In this document: one piece after another, positions 40,591 to 51,495 of the stretch | How positions within the stretch are numbered: position 1 is the stretch's first letter | Layout of the letters: every line of letters begins with the position of its first letter | DNA from: Baylisascaris procyonis | Lineage: Eukaryota; Nematoda; Chromadorea; Rhabditida; Ascarididae | Length of the DNA stretch: 64,000 nucleotides | Direction of reading: 5' to 3' | Assembly (NCBI GenBank): GCA_037389465.1 | Contig: JAZARR010000193.1 | Span: 3,218,501 to 3,282,500 of the forward strand | The notes under the pieces: generated by a model | What the model was told of the DNA's origin: nothing | The model's input: only the letters and a program-made list of their open reading frames with translations | Database searches by the model: none | Translations under genes and position numbers: made by a program

Positions 40591-41843
40591 GTAACCTTAT
40601 GGTATCTTACTATGAGTGGCATAACGCGATCTATACAAGTCTATGGTACCCATATCGGTGTCTTTACCATCACTGGCATAACGCTATCTATAAAAGTCTA
40701 TGATACCCATATCGGTATCTTTACTATAGCTGGCATAACGCGATCTATGCAAGTCTATGGTACCCATATCGGCACCTTTACAATGGCTCTCATAACGCGA
40801 TCTATGCAAGTCCACTTTACCCATATTCATATCTTTATATGACTGGCATAACGCGATCTATGCATGTCTGTGGTACCCATATTGGTGTCTTTATTATGGC
40901 TGGTAAAAGGCGACCTATGCTAGTCTATGGTACCCATATTGGTACCTTGACGATGACTTTCGTAACGCTATCTATGCAAGTCTAGGGTGCCCATATGGTA
41001 TCTTTACTATGAGTTTCATAACGCGATCTCTGCAAGTCTGTGGCACCCATATCGGTATTTTGCTGTGACTGGCGTAACGCTATTTATGCAAGTCTACATT
41101 ATCTTTACTATGACTGGCGTAACGCGATCTATGCAAGTCTATGGTACCGATATCGGTACCTTGACTATGACTGGCATAACGCGATCTATGCAAGTCCGTG
41201 GTGCCTATATCGGTATGTCTACTATGACTGGCGTAACGCGATCTCTGCAAGTCTATGGTACCCATATCGTTCTCTTCACTATGACTGGCGTAACGCTATC
41301 TACGCAAGTCTATGGTACCCACATCGGCATCTTTATTATGGCTGGCATAACGCGATCTATGCAAGTCTGTGGTACCCATATCGATGTCTTTACCATGACT
41401 GGCATAACGCGATCTACAAAAGTCTATGATACCCATATCGGTATCTTTACTATGGCTGGCATAACGCGAACTATGCAAGTCTATATTAGCCATATGGCAT
41501 CTTTATTATGACTGGCATAGCGCGATCTATGCAAGTCTATGGTACCCATATCGGTGTCTTTACTATGACTGGCGTAACGCGATCTATGGAAGTTTATGGT
41601 ACCCATATGCTCCTTACTATGACTGGCATAACGCGATCTATGCAAGTCTATGGTATCGATATCGGTACCTTGACTACGACTGGCGTAACGCTATCTATGC
41701 GAGTCTATTTTACCCATATCGGCATCTTGATATGGCTGGCATAACGCGATCTATGCAAGTTCGTGGTGCCCATATCGGTATGTTTACTATGACTGGCGTA
41801 ACGCGATCTCTGCAAGTCCATGGTACCCATATCGTTATCTTTA
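40586..41843. repeat. 57-bp minisatellite, left block (about 22 units)
   Basis: The unit is about 57 bp: ACTGGCATAACGCGATCTAT, then GCAAGTCTATGGTACCCATA, then TCGGTATCTTTACTATG. Copies diverge by point changes and small deletions. 57 is a multiple of 3, so frames on both strands stay open for up to 174 codons with a 19-residue period; these are by-products of the repeat. Confidence 0.95.
41839..41843. repeat. target-site duplication CTTTA, left copy
   Basis: CTTTA directly precedes the left LTR and is repeated right after the right LTR (43920-43924). It derives from the minisatellite unit. Confidence 0.9.
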
Positions 41844-42213
41844 TGTTGCGTATCTGACTGCCACTGACCGAGGATTGTTACGTCGCCGAGTGGTGGTGGT
41901 GATGATGTAGGCGAAACGGCGAGTGAGGAGTGAGCTTTATTAGAACCGAAGTAGCGAGGGAGACGCACACAAGAAAACACACACAAAATCAACGGAAAAG
42001 GCACAGCTTATATAGTGGTCGTCACGTGACAATTTCATGTTGAAATAGATAGCTCTGCTATGTACTCACGTGATATCCACTACCTCACTGCGCGTCGTCA
42101 TGACGTGGCCATTGTACATTGCGATATTTGCCATGTGCATGCGTTTTGCAATACCCATTTCGGTGAGTGAAGTTGCACTTTGGATGTGATGAAATGTCAC
42201 CACATATGCAACA
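41844..42213 (-). repeat. 3' LTR of the gypsy element
   Basis: 370 bp bounded by TGTTGC...GCAACA. On the minus strand it holds CACTATATAAGC (promoter TATA) and CTAATAAAGC (poly(A) signal). Confidence 0.95.
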
Positions 42214-42227
42214 TCTCCCCTTTTTTG
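42214..42227 (-). promoter_or_regulatory. polypurine tract (plus-strand primer)
   Basis: The minus strand reads CAAAAAAGGGGAGA immediately before the 3' LTR, the standard position and composition of the plus-strand DNA primer. Confidence 0.85.
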
Positions 42228-42248
42228 AAGTGGAAGAGGGGGGGGGGG

Positions 42249-43547
42249 TTAAAGATCGGCATCACCATACGTCTTTCGTTGCGGTTCAATGCTGAGCCGT
42301 CGTGGACGCTGGCGTGTTCGTCTTGCACGTCTTGGTCGTTCGTCGATTGCACGTCTTGGTTGTTCGTCGACTTGAGTGGGTTCGACTGGCCGTGCGTGTT
42401 CCCGATCCGTTGGTTGCTGTGATGGTTGCTGGAGATCAAACATTTCGAAAAGCGTCCGAAGATCGTCCAACTGATTTGGGTCTGAATCAGCGAAGCACAA
42501 TCTGAGCTGGTTTGCGTGTCGGGTCCATGTGTCGTTTCCGACGAGTACCTTGTATAGTACTCGTCCCATTCGTTTTAACACTTTCCCCTTTGTCCAGCTG
42601 ACGACTGGTCCTTGGTAAGTGCGAACAAGAACTGAGTCGCCGGGCGAGAATGTTTTGCTACGAGCACCATGCCGTCGATTGAACTGCTGCTCCATCCGCC
42701 TGTTTTTGCTTGATTCGTGACGGATTGTCGGGTTGAGTAAGGAGAGCGTCGTTCGGAGCTTGCGGCCTATGAAAAGTTCCGCTGGCGACTTCGATTTGTC
42801 GAGCGTCGGATTTGGTGTCGAGCGATAGGTGAGGAGAAACGTCTGAAGATTCTGGTCCAGTGTTCCTTCCCCCTTGAGTTTGTGAAGACTGCGCTTGAAG
42901 GTGTCGATAAAACGTTCAGCTTGGCCATTTGATTGTGGGTGATACGGCGGGGAGAAGATATGTTCGATGCCGTTTTCTGAGCAGAAGTCCTTGAATTCTG
43001 CCGAGGTGAACTGAGTGCCGTTATCCGATACCAGCGTTTCGGGGATTCCATATCTCGCGCAGACTTGGCGTAGTAGATTGATGGTTGCGTTTGCGGTGGT
43101 GCGATCTGTCCTGAATATCTCTGGCCACTTCGAGTAGGCATCAACGAATACTAGAAAGTTCGTTCCTTCGAATGGTCCAGCGTAATCGATGTGGACGCGG
43201 GCCCATGGTTTGTCTGGTACTGGCCATGGTGCAAGTGTCGTCTTGACTGGTGATTTGGCGGCGGTAGCGCACTTTGAGCAGGTTCGAACTGTTTCCTCTA
43301 TTTGCTTGTCGATCCCTGGCCAATAGACATGGCTACGAGCGACAGCCTTCATGCGTACGATTCCAGGGTGCCCTGAGTGGAGTTGATGAAGCACGCGTTG
43401 TTGTAACGCCTTGGGAACGACTACTCGTTCGGCCAGGAGAAGACATCCGTTGACGATCGAGAGAGAATCACGGCGGTTGTAGAAGCACTGAAGATTTGGA
43501 TCGGTGATTCTCTTCGGCCATGATCCGCGGATCTCATCCTGATCGCC
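42249..43547 (-). CDS. integrase end of Ty3/gypsy Pol (partial)
   Basis: The open frame extends in phase from the LTR junction (43547) to the stop at 42249; the first internal ATG is at 43394. Counting from that ATG, a zinc-binding HHCC domain lies near residues 6-42 (H6, H9, C39, C42; WPG at 25-27). The catalytic core has D70 (HIDYAGPF), D124 (SDNGTQF) and E160 (NGQAE), spaced DD35E. A C-terminal W.RH.NQLR block and a charged tail follow. All catalytic residues are present. The protein is cut at its N-terminus within the RNase H linker (GWP-like and GCLLLAERVVVP stretches), so it is the 3' part of a polyprotein and not independently translated as such. Confidence 0.93.
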   Translation of the reverse strand, partial: GDQDEIRGSWPKRITDPNLQCFYNRRDSLSIVNGCLLLAERVVVPKALQQRVLHQLHSGHPGIVRMKAVARSHVYWPGIDKQIEETVRTCSKCATAAKSPVKTTLAPWPVPDKPWARVHIDYAGPFEGTNFLVFVDAYSKWPEIFRTDRTTANATINLLRQVCARYGIPETLVSDNGTQFTSAEFKDFCSENGIEHIFSPPYHPQSNGQAERFIDTFKRSLHKLKGEGTLDQNLQTFLLTYRSTPNPTLDKSKSPAELFIGRKLRTTLSLLNPTIRHESSKNRRMEQQFNRRHGARSKTFSPGDSVLVRTYQGPVVSWTKGKVLKRMGRVLYKVLVGNDTWTRHANQLRLCFADSDPNQLDDLRTLFEMFDLQQPSQQPTDREHARPVEPTQVDEQPRRAIDERPRRARRTRQRPRRLSIEPQRKTYGDADL

Positions 43548-43549
43548 AC

Positions 43550-43919
43550 TGTTACGTATCTGACTGCCACTGACCGAGGATTGTTACGTCGCCGAGTGGT
43601 GGTGATGATGATGTAGGCGAAACGGCGAGTGAGGAGTGAGCTTTATTAGAACCGAAGAAGCGAGGGAGACGCACACAAGAAAACACACACAAAAACAACG
43701 GAAAAGGCACAGCTTATATAGTGGTCGTCACGTGACAATTTCATGTTGAAATAGATAGCTCTGCTATGTACTCACGTGATATCCACTACCTCACTGCGCG
43801 TCGTCATGACGTGGCCATTGTACATTGCGATATTTGCCATGTGCATGCGTTTTGCAATACCCATTTCGGTGAGTGAAGTTGCACTTTGGATGTGATGAAA
43901 TGTCACCACATATGCAACA
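43550..43919 (-). repeat. 5' LTR of the gypsy element
   Basis: 370 bp, the same as the left LTR except for about four substitutions. Just inside, the minus strand reads G-TGGCGATCAGG, where TGGCG resembles the start of a primer-binding site but already belongs to pol. Confidence 0.95.
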
Positions 43920-44287
43920 CTTTACTATCACTGGCGTAACGCTATCTATGCAAGTCAATGGTACCCACATCCGTATCTTTGTATGACTGGCATACCGCGA
44001 TCTATGCAAGTATATGGTACCCACATCGGTATCTTTGTATGACTGGCATATCGCGATCTATGCAAGTCCGTGGTGCCCATATCGGTATCTTTACTGTGAC
44101 TGGCGCAACGCCATCTATGCAAGTCCATATTATCTTTACCATGACTGGCATAGCGCGATCTATGCAAGTCTATGGTACCCACATCGGTATTTTTGTATGA
44201 CTGGCATATCGCGATCCATGCAAGTCTATGGTACTCATATCGGTACCTCGACTATGACTGGCGTAACGCTGTCCAAGCAAGCCTATC
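43920..44287. repeat. 57-bp minisatellite, right block (about 6 units)
   Basis: The same repeat family as 40586-41843, starting with the second CTTTA. The last unit is diverged (CAAGCCTATCGTACTC) and passes into 5S/SL1 spacer sequence at about 44287. Confidence 0.93.
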
Positions 44288-44500
44288 GTACTCAATTCAT
44301 GAGAAATTGTTTCTCAAATTTACTCGCTGCCGCTAGTGGAGGAGATCTTTTTCTAAGTTTTCGATGGTGGCGAACTTATTTTTTCAATTTTATTCGATAT
44401 TGGTGAATATCTTTTATCGAGTTTATTTGACATTAGGGACCCCAAATTATTCAATGTGGTTTACGCTAGCGCACTCGTCGATAGTGGCGTCTTTTTCTCC

Positions 44501-44606
44501 GGTTTAATTATCCAAGTTTGAGGTAATCCCGTGTTTCAGCTCATTGTCTCTCTCGGCATTGTGGCTTGAAGTAAAATTTTGGAACGCTTTGCCTTATGGC
44601 GAAGCA
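44501..44606 (+). ncRNA. SL1 RNA copy 1, variant leader
   Basis: The edge copy. Leader position 11 region reads ATTATCC in place of ATTACCC. The donor GAG|GTAA, the Sm site (AAAATTTTGG) and the 3' stem (GCTTTGCC/GGCGAAGC) are intact. Confidence 0.85.
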
Positions 44607-44898
44607 CTAATCTTCAACGTTCAACGTAAGCGCGCAACGCAATCGATGTGCTTAAAATGTGCTGAAACACATCGAAATAAACGTATATGAATAGGCAAGT
44701 AAAAAAAAAAACTGCATTAATGCGAATAGTGAAAACTCGTAAAATAAATCAAATTTTCCCTGTTAGAATTTTCACTTGAGATGTTTTCACACATTTTGAA
44801 TGCTATTTAAAATTTACTCTTCAGTTATGCTAGATAGATAGGCACCAACTATTATGTGGTGTGCGTATTGATAATTGTGAAATATTTTCAGTTTATGT

Positions 44899-45016
44899 GC
44901 TTACGGCCATACCACGTTGAAAGCGCGACATCCCGTCCGATCTGTCAAGTTGAGCAGCGTTGGGCCTGGTTAGTACTTGGATCGGAGACGGCTTGGGAAT
45001 CCGAGGTGTTGTAAGC
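44899..45016 (+). rRNA. 5S rRNA copy 1
   Basis: 118 nt from GCTTACGGCCATACC to GTAAGC. The internal control region is present (AAGTTGAGCAGCGTTGGGCC, GGATCGGAGACGG). ATCCGAGG replaces ATCCCAGG near the 3' end, so this edge copy is slightly diverged. Confidence 0.95.
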
Positions 45017-45374
45017 GGAAGTTTTTTCACTCTTTAAAAAATATGCCTATTAATGAGCAATAATCGTCTAATGATGTGGTGAAATTGGAGATCGTTAAAA
45101 TTTCTACGGGCGCAAATATTAATGAGAAGCAATGCGATAGTCTATTTTTCTCGAATTATTATACTCAATTCAAGAGTAATTTTTTTTCAAACTTATCGCT
45201 GCCGCTAGTGGAGGAGATTTTTTTTCTTACGTTTTCGATGCTAGCGAATTTATTTTTTCAACTTTATTCGATATTGGTGAACATCTTTTATCGAGTTTAT
45301 TTGACGTTAGGGACGCCTAATTATTCAACGTGGTTTACGCTTGCGCACTCGTCGATAGTGGCGTCTCCTTCTGC

Positions 45375-45480
45375 GGTTTAATTACCCAAGTTTGAGGTAA
45401 TCCCGTGTTTCAGCTCATTGCCTCTATCGGCATTGTGGCTTGAAGAAATACTTTGGAACGCTTTGCCTTGTGGCGAAGCA
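45375..45480 (+). ncRNA. SL1 RNA copy 2, altered Sm site
   Basis: The 22-nt SL1 leader is canonical and followed by GTAA. ATTACC of the leader pairs with GGTAAT across the donor; a second hairpin TGCC...GGCA follows. The Sm site is AATACTTTGG where other copies have AAAATTTTGG. Confidence 0.93.
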
Positions 45481-45772
45481 CTAATCTTCAACGTTCAACG
45501 TAAGCGCGCAACGCAATCCATGTGCTTAAAATGTGCTGAAACACATCGAAATAAACGTATATGAATAGGCAAGTAAAAAAAAACAATGCATTAATGCGAA
45601 TAGTGAAAACTCGTAAAATAAATCAAATTTTCCCTGTTAGAATTTTCACTTGAGATGTTTTCACGCATTTTGAATGCTATTTAAAATTTACTCTTCAGTT
45701 ATGCTAGATAGATAGGCAGTAACTATTATGTCGTGTACGTATTGATAATTGTGAAATATTTTCAGTTTATGT

Positions 45773-45890
45773 GCTTACGGCCATACCACGTTGAAAGCGC
45801 GACATCCCGTCCGATCTGTCAAGTTGAGCAGCGTTGGGCCTGGTTAGTACTTGGATCGGAGACGGCTTGGGAATCCCAGGTGTTGTAAGC
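45773..45890 (+). rRNA. 5S rRNA copy 2
   Basis: 118 nt. GTTGAGCAGCG and GGTGTTGTAAGC variant, shared with copies 3, 5 and 6. Confidence 0.97.
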
Positions 45891-46248
45891 GCAGCTTTTT
45901 TCACTCTTTAAAAAATATGCCTATTAATGAGCAATAATCGTCTAATGATGTGGTGAAATTGGAGATCGTTAAAATTTCTACGGGCGCAAATATTAATAAG
46001 AAGCAATGCGATAGTCTATTTTTCTCGAATTATTATACTCAATTCAAGAGTAATTTTTTTTCAAACTTATCGCTGCCGCTAGTGGAGGAGATTTTTTTTC
46101 TTACGTTTTCGATGCTAGCGAATTTATTTTTTCAACTTTATTCGATATTGGTGAACATCTTTTATCGAGTTTATTTGACGTTAGGGACGCCTAATTATTC
46201 AACGTGGTTTACGCTTGCGCACTCGTCGATAGTGGCGTCTCCTTCTGC

Positions 46249-46354
46249 GGTTTAATTACCCAAGTTTGAGGTAATCCCGTGTTTCAGCTCATTGCCTCTA
46301 TCGGCATTGTGGCTTGAAGAAACACTTTGGAACGCTTTGCCTTGTGGCGAAGCA
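46249..46354 (+). ncRNA. SL1 RNA copy 3, altered Sm site
   Basis: Leader canonical. Sm region AAACACTTTGG. Confidence 0.93.
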
Positions 46355-46646
46355 CTAATCTTCAACGTTCAACGTAAGCGCGCAACGCAATCCATGTGCT
46401 TAAAATGTGCTGAAACACATCGAAATAAACGTATATGAATAGGCAAGTAAAAAAAAACAATGCATTAATGCGAATAGTGAAAACTCGTAAAATAAATCAA
46501 ATTTTCCCTGTTAGAATTTTCACTTGAGATGTTTTCACACATTTTGAATGCTATTTAAAATTTACTCTTCAGTTATGCTAGATAGATAGGCAGTAACTAT
46601 TATGTCGTGTACGTATTGATAATTGTGAAATATTTTCAGTTTATGT

Positions 46647-46764
46647 GCTTACGGCCATACCACGTTGAAAGCGCGACATCCCGTCCGATCTGTCAAGTTG
46701 AGCAGCGTTGGGCCTGGTTAGTACTTGGATCGGAGACGGCTTGGGAATCCCAGGTGTTGTAAGC
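46647..46764 (+). rRNA. 5S rRNA copy 3
   Basis: 118 nt, same sequence type as copy 2. Confidence 0.97.
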
Positions 46765-47122
46765 GCAGCTTTTTTCACTCTTTAAAAAATATGCCTATTA
46801 ATGAGCAATAATCGTCTAATGATGTGGTGAAATTGGAGATCGTTAAAATTTCTACGGGCGCAAATATTAATAAGAAGCAATGCGATAGTCTATTTTTCTC
46901 GAATTATTATACTCAATTCAAGAGTAATTTTTTTTCAAACTTATCGCTGCCGCTAGTGGAGGAGATTTTTTTTTTTACGTTTTCGATGCTAGCAAATTTA
47001 TTTTTTCAACTTTATTCGATATCGGTGAACATCTTTTATCGAGTTTATTTGACGTTAGGGACGCCTAATTATTCAATGTGGTTTACGCTTGCGCACTCGT
47101 CGATAGTGGCGTCTCCTTCTGC

Positions 47123-47228
47123 GGTTTAATTACCCAAGTTTGAGGTAATCCCGTGTTTCAGCTCATTGCCTCTATCGGCATTGTGGCTTGAAGAAATACT
47201 TTGGAACGCTTTGCCTTGTGGCGAAGCA
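47123..47228 (+). ncRNA. SL1 RNA copy 4, altered Sm site
   Basis: Leader canonical. Sm region AATACTTTGG. Confidence 0.93.
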
Positions 47229-47522
47229 CTAGTCTTCAACGTTCAACGTAAGCGCGCAACGCAATCGATGTGCGTAAAATGTGCTGAAACACATCGAAAG
47301 AAACGTATATGAATAGGCAAGCAAAAAAAAAACAATGCATTAATGCGAATAGTTGAAAACTCGTAAAATAACTTAAATTTTCCCTGTTAGAATTTTCACT
47401 TCAGATGTTTTCACTCATTTTGATTGCTATTTAAAATTTACTCTTCAGTTATGCTAGATAGATAGGCACTATCTATTATGTGGTGTACGTATTGATAATT
47501 GTGAAATATTTTCAGTTTAAGT

Positions 47523-47640
47523 GCTTACGGCCATACCACGTTGAAAGCACGACATCCCGTCCGATCTGTCAAGTTAAGCGACTTTGGGCCTGGTTAGTAC
47601 TTGGATCGGAGACATCTTGGGAATCCCAGGTGCTGTAAGC
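47523..47640 (+). rRNA. 5S rRNA copy 4, diverged control region
   Basis: 118 nt. GCGACTTTGGGCC in place of GCAGCGTTGGGCC, and GAGACATCTTGGG in place of GAGACGGCTTGGG. Both changes fall in the internal promoter, so transcription may be reduced. Confidence 0.93.
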
Positions 47641-47998
47641 GAAACTTTTTTCACTCTTTAAAAAATATGCCTATTAATGAGCAATAATCGTCTAATGATG
47701 TGGTGAAATTGGAGATCGTTAAAATTTCTACGGGCGCAAATATTAATAAGAAGCAATGCGATAGTCTATTTTTCTCGAATTATTATACTCAATTCAAGAG
47801 TAATTTTTTTTCAAACTTATCGCTGCCGCTAGTGGAGGAGATTTTTTTTTTTACGTTTTCGATGCTAGCAAATTTATTTTTTCAACTTTATTCGATATCG
47901 GTGAACATCTTTTATCGAGTTTATTTGACGTTAGGGACGCCTAATTATTCAATGTGGTTTACGCTTGCGCACTCGTCGATAGTGGCGTCTCCTTCTGC

Positions 47999-48104
47999 GG
48001 TTTAATTACCCAAGTTTGAGGTAATCCCGTGTTTCAGCTCATTGCCTCTATCGGCATTGTGGCTTGAAGAAATACTTTGGAACGCTTTGCCTTGTGGCGA
48101 AGCA
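47999..48104 (+). ncRNA. SL1 RNA copy 5, altered Sm site
   Basis: Leader canonical. Sm region AATACTTTGG. Confidence 0.93.
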
Positions 48105-48396
48105 CTAATCTTTAACGTTCAACGTAAGCGCGCAACGCAATCCATGTGCTTAAAATGTGCTGAAACACATCGAAATAAACGTATATGAATAGGCAAGTAA
48201 AAAAAAACAATGCATTAATGCGAATAGTGAAAACTCGTAAAATAAATCAAATTTTCCCTGTTAGAATTTTCACTTGAGATGTTTTCACGCATTTTGAATG
48301 CTATTTAAAATTTACTCTTCAGTTATGCTAGATAGATAGGCAGTAACTATTATGTCGTGTACGTATTGATAATTGTGAAATATTTTCAGTTTATGT

Positions 48397-48514
48397 GCTT
48401 ACGGCCATACCACGTTGAAAGCGCGACATCCCGTCCGATCTGTCAAGTTGAGCAGCGTTGGGCCTGGTTAGTACTTGGATCGGAGACGGCTTGGGAATCC
48501 CAGGTGTTGTAAGC
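48397..48514 (+). rRNA. 5S rRNA copy 5
   Basis: 118 nt, copy-2 type. It lies 2,624 bp (three units) after copy 2. Confidence 0.97.
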
Positions 48515-48872
48515 GCAGCTTTTTTCACTCTTTAAAAAATATGCCTATTAATGAGCAATAATCGTCTAATGATGTGGTGAAATTGGAGATCGTTAAAATT
48601 TCTACGGGCGCAAATATTAATAAGAAGCAATGCGATAGTCTATTTTTCTCGAATTATTATACTCAATTCAAGAGTAATTTTTTTTCAAACTTATCGCTGC
48701 CGCTAGTGGAGGAGATTTTTTTTCTTACGTTTTCGATGCTAGCGAATTTATTTTTTCAACTTTATTCGATATTGGTGAACATCTTTTATCGAGTTTATTT
48801 GACGTTAGGGACGCCTAATTATTCAACGTGGTTTACGCTTGCGCACTCGTCGATAGTGGCGTCTCCTTCTGC

Positions 48873-48978
48873 GGTTTAATTACCCAAGTTTGAGGTAATC
48901 CCGTGTTTCAGCTCATTGCCTCTATCGGCATTGTGGCTTGAAGAAACACTTTGGAACGCTTTGCCTTGTGGCGAAGCA
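48873..48978 (+). ncRNA. SL1 RNA copy 6, altered Sm site
   Basis: Leader canonical. Sm region AAACACTTTGG, as in copy 3. Confidence 0.93.
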
Positions 48979-49270
48979 CTAATCTTCAACGTTCAACGTA
49001 AGCGCGCAACGCAATCCATGTGCTTAAAATGTGCTGAAACACATCGAAATAAACGTATATGAATAGGCAAGTAAAAAAAAACAATGCATTAATGCGAATA
49101 GTGAAAACTCGTAAAATAAATCAAATTTTCCCTGTTAGAATTTTCACTTGAGATGTTTTCACACATTTTGAATGCTATTTAAAATTTACTCTTCAGTTAT
49201 GCTAGATAGATAGGCAGTAACTATTATGTCGTGTACGTATTGATAATTGTGAAATATTTTCAGTTTATGT

Positions 49271-49388
49271 GCTTACGGCCATACCACGTTGAAAGCGCGA
49301 CATCCCGTCCGATCTGTCAAGTTGAGCAGCGTTGGGCCTGGTTAGTACTTGGATCGGAGACGGCTTGGGAATCCCAGGTGTTGTAAGC
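49271..49388 (+). rRNA. 5S rRNA copy 6
   Basis: 118 nt, copy-3 type. Confidence 0.97.
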
Positions 49389-49746
49389 GCAGCTTTTTTC
49401 ACTCTTTAAAAAATATGCCTATTAATGAGCAATAATCGTCTAATGATGTGGTGAAATTGGAGATCGTTAAAATTTCTACGGGCGCAAATATTAATAAGAA
49501 GCAATGCGATAGTCTATTTTTCTCGAATTATTATACTCAATTCAAGAGTAATTTTTTTTCAAACTTATCGCTGCCGCTAGTGGAGGAGATTTTTTTTTTT
49601 ACGTTTTCGATGCTAGCAAATTTATTTTTTCAACTTTATTCGATATCGGTGAACATCTTTTATCGAGTTTATTTGACGTTAGGGACGCCTAATTATTCAA
49701 TGTGGTTTACGCTTGCGCACTCGTCGATAGTGGCGTCTCCTTCTGC

Positions 49747-49852
49747 GGTTTAATTACCCAAGTTTGAGGTAATCCCGTGTTTCAGCTCATTGCCTCTATC
49801 GGCATTGTGGCTTGAAGAAACACTTTGGAACGCTTTGCCTTGTGGCGAAGCA
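49747..49852 (+). ncRNA. SL1 RNA copy 7, altered Sm site
   Basis: Leader canonical. Sm region AAACACTTTGG. Confidence 0.93.
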
Positions 49853-50146
49853 CTAATCTTCAACGTTCAACGTAAGCGCGCAACGCAATCGATGTGCGTA
49901 AAATGTGCTGAAACACATCGAAAGAAACGTATATGAATAGGCAAGCAAAAAAAAAACAATGCATTAATGCGAATAGTTGAAAACTCGTAAAATAACTTAA
50001 ATTTTCCCTGTTAGAATTTTCACTTCAGATGTTTTCACTCATTTTGATTGCTATTTAAAATTTACTCTTCAGTTATGCTAGATAGATAGGCACTATCTAT
50101 TATGTGGTGTACGTATTGATAATTGTGAAATATTTTCAGTTTAAGT

Positions 50147-50264
50147 GCTTACGGCCATACCACGTTGAAAGCACGACATCCCGTCCGATCTGTCAAGTTA
50201 AGCGACGTTGGGCCTGGTTAGTACTTGGATCGGAGACATCTTGGGAATCCCAGGTGCTGTAAGC
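50147..50264 (+). rRNA. 5S rRNA copy 7, diverged
   Basis: 118 nt. It shares GAGACATCTTGGG with copy 4 but has GCGACGTTGGGCC. Confidence 0.94.
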
Positions 50265-50621
50265 GAAACTTTTTTCACTCTTTAAAAAATATGCCTATTA
50301 ATGAGCAATAATCGTCTAATGATGTGGTGAAATTGGAGATCGTAAAAATTTCTACGGCCGCAAATATTAATGGGAAACATTGCGATAGTTTATATTTCTC
50401 GAAGTATTATACTGAATTCAAGAGGAATTTTTTTTCAAATTTATCGCTGCCGCTAGTGGAGGAGATTTTTTTCTAACGTTTTCGGTGCCAGCGAATTTGT
50501 TTTTTCAAATTTATTCGATATTGGTGAATATCTTTTATCGAGTTTATTTGACATTAAGGACGCCAAATTATTCAATGTGGTTTACGCTTGCGCACTCGTC
50601 GAGAGTGGCGTCTCTTTCTCC

Positions 50622-50727
50622 GGTTTAATTGCCCAAGTTTAAGGTAATCCCGTGTTTCAGCTCATTGCCTCTATCGGCATTGTGTGTTGAAGAAAAATTT
50701 TGGAACGCTTTGCCTTATGGCGAAGCA
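50622..50727 (+). ncRNA. SL1 RNA copy 8, doubly mutated leader
   Basis: The leader has ATTGCCC for ATTACCC and TTTAAG for TTTGAG, so the base before the donor region is altered. The Sm site AAAAATTTTGG and 3' stem are intact. Confidence 0.88.
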
Positions 50728-51020
50728 CTAATCTTCAACGTTCAACGTAAGCGCGCAACTCAATCCATGTGCTTAAAATGTGCTGAAACACTTCGAAATA
50801 AACGTATATGAATAGGCAAGCAAAAAAAAAACAATGCATTAATGCGAATAGTGAAAACTCGTAAAATAAGTCAAATTTTAACTCTTAGAATTTTCACTTG
50901 AGATGTTTTCACTCATTTTCCTTGCCATTTAAAATTCACACTTCAATTATGCTAGATAGATAGGCACCAACTATTATGTGGTGTACGTATTGATAATTGT
51001 GAAATATTTTCAGTTTAAGT

Positions 51021-51139
51021 GCTTACGGCCATACCACGTTGAAAGCACGACATCCCGTCCGATCTGTCAAGTTGAGCAACGTTGGGCCTGGTTAGTACTT
51101 GGATCGGAGACGGCTTGGGAATCCCAGGTCTCTGTAAGT
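51021..51139 (+). rRNA. 5S rRNA copy 8, 3'-end variant
   Basis: 119 nt. The 3' end reads CAGGTCTCTGTAAGT in place of CAGGTGCTGTAAGC, which weakens pairing of the terminal helix with the 5' GCTTAC. Confidence 0.93.
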
Positions 51140-51495
51140 GAAACTTTTTTCACTCTTTAAAAAATATGCCTATTAATGAGCAATAATCGTCTAATGATGT
51201 GGTGAAATTGGAGATCGTAAAAATTTCTACGGCAGCAAATATTAATGAAAAGCATTGCGATAGTTTATATTTCTCGAAGTATTATACTGAATTCAAGAGG
51301 AATTTTTTTTCAAATTTATCGCTGCCGCTAGTGGAGGAGATTTTTTTCTAACGTTTTCGGTGCCAGGGAATTTATTTTTTCAAATTTATTGATATTGGTG
51401 AATATCTTTTATCGAGTTTATTTGACGTTAGGGACGCCAAATTATTCAATGTGGTTTACGCTTGCGCACTCGTCGAGAGTGGCGTCTCTTCCTCC

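Larger units (their letters stand above)
41844..43919 (-). mobile_element. Ty3/gypsy LTR retrotransposon, internally deleted
   Basis: The element is 2,076 bp: LTR (370 bp), 1,336 bp internal, LTR (370 bp), inserted in the minisatellite with a 5-bp duplication. Orientation is minus, shown by the integrase, a TATA box (TATATAAG) and AATAAA in the LTR, and a polypurine tract beside the left LTR. Gag, protease, reverse transcriptase and most of RNase H are missing. The right LTR joins directly to the RNase H-integrase linker. I count only four differences between the LTRs, so the insertion is recent and was mobilised by a complete relative. Confidence 0.95.

Noticed and set aside
42302..43323. 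Shorter frames on both strands within the integrase region
   Set aside because: Shadows of the integrase reading frame.
40585..44406. Frames of up to 174 codons with 19-residue periodicity on both strands
   Set aside because: By-products of the 57-bp minisatellite; open on both strands and in several frames, with no start context or splice sites.
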